Part shown: positions 49,911-53,790 of the stretch, piece after piece
Numbering within the stretch: the stretch's first letter is position 1
How the letters are laid out: every line of letters starts with the position of its first letter
NCBI RefSeq assembly: GCF_000949255.1
Contig: NZ_JXUW01000020.1
Span: 1 to 53,790, forward strand
Direction: 5' to 3'
DNA length: 53,790 bases
DNA from: Ferrimicrobium acidiphilum DSM 19497
GTDB taxonomy: Bacteria > Actinomycetota > Acidimicrobiia > Acidimicrobiales > Acidimicrobiaceae
Position numbers and translations under genes: made by a program
The notes under the pieces: model-generated
Database searches by the model: none
The model's input: only the letters and a program-made list of their open reading frames with translations
What the model was told of the DNA's origin: nothing

Positions 49911-50404
49911 GCGAATCGATCGACTTCGGTTCCGTAACCCACTTTACCGTAGGGACACTGGGAGAGCCTGGCCATCGCGTCTTCCTCTTGCAGGCTGGCT
50001 CTGGGAGCTTGATTCTAACCGTCAAGGTTGAGAAGACCCAGGTGCTTGCTCTAATACAGGGACTCGCAGCGGCGGTGGAGGAGTTACCCCGTCCACACGA
50101 ACTCGCCGGAGATCAAGTGCTCATCGGGGATTTAACTCCGCAATGGGTCGTCGGATCGATTGAAATCGAGGTGGATTCGATTACCGAGCTCATCGAAGTG
50201 GAGCTTGAGGAACTTGTCGCCGAAGACGAGGAGCCGGACTCGGCACGCTTTATTATCACGCGCGAGCAAGCCGCACAGTTCGCCATAACCGCCACTCGAT
50301 TGGTGGAGCGAGGGCGTCCGCCGTGCCCACTGTGTGGCTACCCACTCGATCCAGAAGGACACTCATGCCCGAGAACCAACGGCCATCGAGCCCCGAGCCT
50401 ATAG
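49907..50404 (+). CDS. DUF3090 family protein
   Basis: The product is 165 residues from TTG 49907, overlapping the phosphatase stop. It reads SIDFGSVTHFTVGTLGEPGHRVFLLQA, QVLALIQGLAAAVEEL, acidic LEELVAEDEEPDSARFIITREQA, and a C-terminal zinc-binding CPLCGYPLDPEGHSCPRTNGH. DUF3090 is nearly confined to actinobacteria and related phyla, and normally lies between this phosphatase and the SCO1664 gene, as here. Its function is unknown to me. Confidence 0.88.
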   Translation: MSESIDFGSVTHFTVGTLGEPGHRVFLLQAGSGSLILTVKVEKTQVLALIQGLAAAVEELPRPHELAGDQVLIGDLTPQWVVGSIEIEVDSITELIEVELEELVAEDEEPDSARFIITREQAAQFAITATRLVERGRPPCPLCGYPLDPEGHSCPRTNGHRAPSL

Positions 50405-51087
50405 CAGACGAGTACGAGCTCTCCACCTGCAAGGTAACAGTCCTCGGACGGATCGAGGCGAGTTCAAATGGTGCGCTGCTGGTGGAGCTCGAGGAAGGCG
50501 GCCTCGGTATCTACAAACCAGAGTCGCTAGAGCGGCCGCTGTGGGACTTTAGCGCTGGCCTCTACCGTCGAGAACGGGCAAGCTACCTGCTTGCACGCCA
50601 GCTAGGACTCGACTTCATCCCTCCGATCGTCATCAGGAACGACCTCCCATTTGGCAGGGGATCACTTCAAAGCTTCATCGACGCAGACTTCAACCGCCAC
50701 TACTTCGATCTATTTGAAGAGCCGGATCTGCAGGAGAGCTTCATAGAAATAGCCGCCTTCGATATGGTTGCCAACAACGCCGACCGTAAAGCGGGCCACA
50801 TCCTGATCGACCGCGAGCGCCACCTCTGGGGGATCGACAACGCGCTCTGTTTCCACTATGAACCCAAGTTGCGAACCGTCATCTGGGAGTTCGGTGGTGC
50901 CTCAATCAGCGAATCGCTCCTTGTTGCCATGGCCGGAGCGGCCGATAGCTTGGATCCCGAATTTCGCGAACTTCTATCCGATCGAGAACGTAGAACGCTA
51001 GTACACCGCCTCCGTGTCCTATGTTCAATGGGCACGCTCATGGATCTAGACGTCGACGAACGCCCCTATCCTTGGCCACTTGTCTAA
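50365..51087 (+). CDS. SCO1664 family protein (PI3/4-kinase-like fold)
   Basis: ATG 50365 lies within the end of the DUF3090 gene (40-bp overlap). The protein has 240 residues: VELEEGGLGIYKPESLERPLWDFSAGLYRRERASYLLARQLG resembles an ATP-binding lobe, and AAFDMVANNADRKAGHILIDRERHLWGIDNALCFH carries NNADRK (catalytic-loop-like) and IDNALCFH (metal-binding-like). These are kept in this kinase-like family. In many actinobacteria the mycothiol ligase gene mshC follows; here the DNA after 51087 is transposon debris. Confidence 0.88.
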   Translation: MPENQRPSSPEPIADEYELSTCKVTVLGRIEASSNGALLVELEEGGLGIYKPESLERPLWDFSAGLYRRERASYLLARQLGLDFIPPIVIRNDLPFGRGSLQSFIDADFNRHYFDLFEEPDLQESFIEIAAFDMVANNADRKAGHILIDRERHLWGIDNALCFHYEPKLRTVIWEFGGASISESLLVAMAGAADSLDPEFRELLSDRERRTLVHRLRVLCSMGTLMDLDVDERPYPWPLV

Positions 51088-51099
51088 AAGAGCCGCTAC

Positions 51100-51180
51100 A
51101 GTGCCCTTCCCATAATGGGACTCAGCGCGACTTCCTACCTGTCCTTACGAACGTAGCTTCCTGAGTCGCTTACGCGGCAT
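51100..51180 (-). other. hairpin region downstream of tnpB remnant (possible IS right end)
   Basis: GACTCAG at about 51121 and CTGAGTC at about 51160 are inverted copies, and GTCCTTACGAACG near 51140 can form further pairing inside. It lies just beyond the 3' end of the tnpB relic, where the right end and guide-RNA scaffold of IS605/IS607 elements normally are. Confidence 0.4.
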
Positions 51181-51195
51181 CTGGTGGCTGGCGCT

Positions 51196-51500
51196 TCATG
51201 GTTCGCTGTCCGGTGTGTTGTTAGACCAAGCGTGCGGTGTACCTCCACGTCCTATAACCGCAAGTCCTGCAGCAAATATATTGTTGGCTACATTGGTTGT
51301 ATGCACACACGAGATACAACAAAAGTTGGCTTGGTTCTCGCGATTTCTCCTGTCCGTGTTCACAATCAGAGCAACCCAGGCTTGTGTATGCACAGCTGGT
51401 GATTGTGACCTGTAATGGCTCGATAGCGGTAGCTGCCTTGCTAAGGTGCTGGCGCAACATACCCCAGCTCATGGCGAGAATCGACCTGTTGAGCTCCTGA
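51196..51500 (-). pseudogene. TnpB (IS605/IS607 RNA-guided nuclease) C-terminal remnant
   Basis: The minus strand encodes VQELNRSILAMSWGMLRQHLSKAA (the helical part before the last RuvC motif), then a broken zinc-finger region (TSLGCSDCEHGQEKS). In a shifted frame follow ANFCCISCVHTTNVANNIFAAGLAVIGRGGTPHAW, the TnpB end with CxxC and the final RuvC-III-like Asp region (normally ANADxNAA, here TTNVANN). Frameshifts and lost catalytic residues exclude activity. Confidence 0.7.
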
Positions 51501-51584
51501 ACCGCCCCGGCGTTCCGTAAAACCCGGGGCGACCCGCCTAGACCTCTCCGAATAATGGCTACAATCCGGCCAAGCTCCTCAAAA

Positions 51585-51645
51585 CGCTCAACGGCTCGCC
51601 GATTCCTGGCCGAACTTGGTACCGGAATACCACTTATCTAGAAAG
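51585..51645 (-). repeat. REP-like palindromic repeat, copy 3
   Basis: CGATTCCTGGCCGAACTTGG and TACCGGAATACCACTTAT match 44941-44990 with several changes, in the same orientation. Confidence 0.6.
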
Positions 51646-51721
51646 ACCCAGTTTACGGCCCTCATTCCATTAACTTAAACTCTCTTCACTCCTCGCGCAC
51701 ACACTGATACTGAGACCTAGG

Positions 51722-51902
51722 GTCGAGAGTTCACCGTCTATGAGTGCAACCGCTGCGGTAGCCGCTCGCTTGGAGAACAACGCTGCGAGGATTGTCACAT
51801 CTTCATGACCCGAGTAGGAATAGGGGGATACTGTCCCTCGTGTGACGAACCAATCGCCATCAACGACCTCTTCGGAGGGGAGGCACTACAAACAAGCAAA
51901 TG
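51722..51902 (+). pseudogene. IS21-associated zinc-ribbon protein, C-terminal fragment
   Basis: Encodes GREFTVYECNRCGSRSLGEQRCEDCHIFMTRVGIGGYCPSCDEPIAINDL. It is homologous to the C-terminal part of the protein at 52884-53180, with six Cys preserved. The N-terminal zinc finger is missing and TAG lies immediately upstream. It is the relic of another IS21-type element. Confidence 0.7.
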
Positions 51903-51997
51903 AATTGCGATTACCTGTGCCTAACTGACTCCCAAGACGATGGATAGTTACTAGGGTCCATAACAGCTCCTTCCATCAAGTGTGCTGACGGCTTCCG

Positions 51998-52084
51998 AAG
52001 AGAGTAGACGTACAATGGGCTCAACAGAGGCCAAATATTGACAATTCCCGTTTCATAGCGAAACTTTGGCTAGGGACACTAGAG
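51998..52084. repeat. IS-end-like repeat, copy 2
   Basis: Matches 33405-33490: GAGAGTAGACGTACAATGGG, AACAGAGGCCAAATATTGAC, TAGGGACACTA. It borders the glyoxalase fragment, so it marks the end of the insertion that truncated that gene. Confidence 0.6.
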
Positions 52085-52324
52085 CCCAAACAAGCCAAGA
52101 ATCGTGTCCACCTCGACGTGGTTCCGGCGAATAGCCGACACGACGAGGAGATCGGCCGGATTCACGGACTTGGCGCTCGATTGGTTGATGACCATCGCGA
52201 TGCAGGGGGAGATGGGTGGGTTGTGATGAGCGACCCGGAAGGCAACGAATTCTGCGTCACGAGCAGTGGTGATGATCACTCGGCCTCAGTCAATACTGGT
52301 GGAGTCCTGGGCGTTGGACAATGA
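52085..52324 (+). pseudogene. VOC/glyoxalase-like protein, C-terminal fragment
   Basis: Encodes KQAKNRVHLDVVPANSRHDEEIGRIHGLGARLVDDHRDAGGDGWVVMSDPEGNEFCV, the last beta-alpha-beta-beta unit of a vicinal-oxygen-chelate domain with its conserved DPEGNEFC. The first half is missing at the repeat ending at 52084. Internal ATG/GTG starts exist, but a half domain would not fold alone. Confidence 0.7.
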
Positions 52325-52540
52325 GGTACCAACTCTCAGTCGGGTGAAGCTCGTCGCCGAAGAGATCAACGCCGCAGTGGTCTTCTAACCGGGAGCTTGA
52401 TATCTGTGTTCACTTCGACCGTGGCGAGTCTTGTGATCACTTGCTCCTGGGCGTGCATCATTCATTGAATGTTGCTTTGATTAGGGGTCTATTGTGGTCG
52501 GCTCAACCGCCCCAGGTCCTACGGAGGCCCGGGTGAAAAC
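52325..52540. other. non-coding stretch
   Basis: No gene is recognised between the glyoxalase fragment and the IS21 end. Confidence 0.35.
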
Positions 52541-52592
52541 AATCGACCTATTTGGCCCCAGTGCAGTTGAGGTATTTGGCCCCACCCTCAGT

Positions 52593-52883
52593 CGTGCATC
52601 ATAACCTGGTTGGTCCTTGAGTTCGCACATATTGGAAGGGGTTATGACCGTCCGGGCTTCGGTGAAGACTCGTAACCTCGATGAGGGTCCTTTGGTCCAC
52701 CTCCGGTACCTGTCAGACAGGTTTAGGCAAGGTTGCTTCGCGCCCGGCCCAATGTGAGCTCAGCTGAGTGTCACCAGTCGTGTACTACACCCAGAACCAT
52801 TTGGTCCCTGTGAGCCAGCACGGCCAACCAATGTCACCGGACATCAGCAGAAAGCAGTGCCTGTGTTGAGCACACCAGGTACG
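52593..52883. other. non-coding part of the IS21 element
   Basis: About 290 bp between the repeated end motifs and the zinc-ribbon gene stop; I see no gene. Confidence 0.35.
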
Positions 52884-53180
52884 TCAACTCTCAAGGTCTC
52901 TGAGGGCGACCGGTTCGTCACAATGTGGACACATCCCGCCGGGTCCAATCCGAGCGCAGAACAGATTGCAATCCGGACATCTGCGAATACCGAGGTAACG
53001 GCTCTCACAGCGTGGACACTCATACACGATCTCAATGCGTCGGGCACTGGGCTCAGAGCTGGGAGTACCCGAACTCTGGCGAGCCCGATAGGCCGCCTGG
53101 CGACAGCTATTTGAGTGAAACTTGCCTCGGCCAGAGGATTCGAAGGGAAGGCCACACCATGCACAGGCGATAACACTCAT
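52884..53180 (-). CDS. IS21-associated zinc-finger protein
   Basis: The product is 98 residues starting MSVIACAWCGLPFESSGRGKFHSNSCRQAAYRARQ, a treble-clef-like finger (CxxC...C) with a basic helix. It is followed by YECPRCESRYLGIRRCPDCNLFCARIGPGGMCPHCDEPVALRDL, a two-knuckle zinc ribbon with six or seven Cys. It lies 60 bp downstream of istB on the same strand, and a relative's fragment lies at 51722 near other IS21-like ends, so it travels with these elements. It may bind DNA as a passenger regulator; this is inferred. Confidence 0.7.
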   Translation of the reverse strand: MSVIACAWCGLPFESSGRGKFHSNSCRQAAYRARQSSGTPSSEPSARRIEIVYECPRCESRYLGIRRCPDCNLFCARIGPGGMCPHCDEPVALRDLES

Positions 53181-53243
53181 ATCGTAACGCTATCGTAACG
53201 CACGGGGTTTGTCGGTCCCGACCTCGCGGAGTGTTCCAGTGGT

Positions 53244-53790
53244 TCAGGTTGCATTGGTAGTCGACCTCAATCGGTAGGACTCTATACCTGTCTCGATGAT
53301 CTTGGATCGGTAGGTGATACGGTCCACCACAGCTGCTGCCAAACGAGCATCGGTGAAGATACTGGCCCACTCCCCAAAGGGTAGATTCGTAGCTACCATG
53401 AGCGAGGAGGACTCCTCTCGATCGGTGATCACCTGAAAGAGAAGCTCTGCTCCGCGACGATCTAGATGGAGGTAACCGAGCTCATCGATTGCCAATACGT
53501 CATAACGGGCGTAGCGTTCAAGCAGTCGGCTCAGCCTCCTCTCGTCTTCTGCCTCAGCTAACTCGTTGACCAGGGCACTCGCATTGACGTAGCGCACCCG
53601 TCTCCCTATACCCGCAAGGGCGATAAGGGTTCCAATAAGGAGATGGGTCTTTCCTGTTCCTGGTCCACCGATAAGTACGACAGAGGTAGCACTCTCTACG
53701 AAGTCGCCACGCGCAAGCCAAGCAAGGGTGTCTTGGCTCATCGTCGAGGAGCCGAGGTCGAACTGCGCCAAGAGCTTGGTGCGGGGAACC
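53244..53790 (-). CDS. istB: IstB-like ATP-binding protein of IS21, N-terminus outside window
   Basis: The frame is open to the right edge (PRTKLLAQFDLGSSTMSQDTLAWLARGDF at its start), so the true start lies beyond 53790. It has Walker A VLIGGPGTGKTH, Walker B DVLAIDELGYLHLDRRGAELLFQVITDR and the sensor-like SLMVATNLPFGEWASIFTDARLAAAVVDRITY, as in IstB, the AAA+ helper that works with the IstA transposase in target selection. It ends RSTTNAT at 53244. It looks functional. Confidence 0.92.
   Translation of the reverse strand, partial: VPRTKLLAQFDLGSSTMSQDTLAWLARGDFVESATSVVLIGGPGTGKTHLLIGTLIALAGIGRRVRYVNASALVNELAEAEDERRLSRLLERYARYDVLAIDELGYLHLDRRGAELLFQVITDREESSSLMVATNLPFGEWASIFTDARLAAAVVDRITYRSKIIETGIESYRLRSTTNAT

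Larger units (their letters stand above)
52541..53790 (-). mobile_element. IS21-family element, 3' portion
   Basis: The end region contains two imperfect tandem motifs, ATCGACCTATTTGGCCCC and CAGTTGAGGTATTTGGCCCC (52545-52581), the kind of multiple internal repeats found at IS21 ends. It is followed by a zinc-ribbon gene and istB, both on the minus strand. istA should lie beyond the right edge. The exact terminus is uncertain. Confidence 0.65.

Noticed and set aside
51184-51500. Plus-strand frames over the TnpB relic
   Set aside because: TnpB signatures (NRSILAMSWG, ANNIFAAGLAVIGRGGTPHA) are on the minus strand.

Overview
The window looks like accessory DNA from a moderate-GC actinobacterium. 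The best lineage clue is the right-hand core block (about 44.9-51.1 kb). It carries a histidine phosphatase - DUF3090 - SCO1664-type gene string that is typically actinobacterial, next to a PIG-L deacetylase and a cysteine synthase of the kind used around mycothiol metabolism. I suspect an acidophilic member of the Acidimicrobiia, but that is inference. Outside this block the window is a mosaic of insertion sequences (IS), truncated cargo genes, mobilisation remnants and defence remnants. Intergenic DNA is abundant and many frames are broken.

Layout. 0-1.8 kb: a transposase running off the left edge, with an N-terminal DUF4338 (DruA-type) domain fused in frame to an ISAs1-type DDE domain; it abuts a truncated FtsX-like permease. 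2.7-6.8 kb: a broken secreted-protein gene, a dispersed repeat, a dead Fic gene, an intact AbiEi/AbiEii-type toxin-antitoxin pair and a secreted DUF4232-like protein. 7-10.7 kb: an internally deleted IS1634-family element, an AAA ATPase flanked by inverted IS605-type hairpins, and a ParA/MinD-like ATPase. 10.8-17.4 kb: two diverged copies of a block holding a secreted protein plus a 107-residue protein, a three-gene overlapping operon (12.57-14.89 kb), and a plasmid-like operon with a TraK-like domain. 17.4-19.4 kb: a small zinc-finger protein, a two-repeat CRISPR remnant and an EAL phosphodiesterase cut off inside its GGDEF domain.

20-24.6 kb holds repeats, tRNA-half fragments, lipoprotein genes, and IS4 and IS607 remnants. 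24.86-26.86 kb is an ISKra4-type element with a 9-bp target duplication. 27-33.4 kb holds an AAA_14/DUF4143 ATPase, relaxase and methyltransferase remnants, an IS4 gene ending where an IS1380 element begins, a CalY/TasA-like surface protein interrupted by TGA, and an IS630 remnant. 33.8-40.7 kb holds a DUF4157 (HExxH) protein of the type linked to contractile injection systems, an intron maturase tail, a truncated DUF262 restriction-type gene, a hydrolase operon, and a csrA gene with a leader hairpin. 40.9-44.8 kb holds a second copy of the AAA ATPase, a truncated IS3 and an ISL3 transposase. 44.9-51.1 kb is the well-preserved chromosomal block: cysteine synthase, PIG-L deacetylase, peroxiredoxin, thiolase, a phosphatase with an apparent CTG start, DUF3090 and SCO1664. 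51.1-53.8 kb holds TnpB, glyoxalase and zinc-ribbon remnants and the end of an IS21 element whose istB runs off the right edge.

The most notable candidates are these: (1) a family of secreted proteins sharing one leader and upstream block, each of three copies carrying a different lesion between start codon and signal peptide, one of them heading an undescribed overlapping three-gene operon; (2) a pair of paralogous AAA ATPases, one boxed by transposon hairpins; (3) csrA in an apparent actinobacterium with its ribosome-binding site partly in a hairpin; (4) the DUF4338-transposase fusion; (5) repeated in-frame TGA codons, often where tryptophan is expected.
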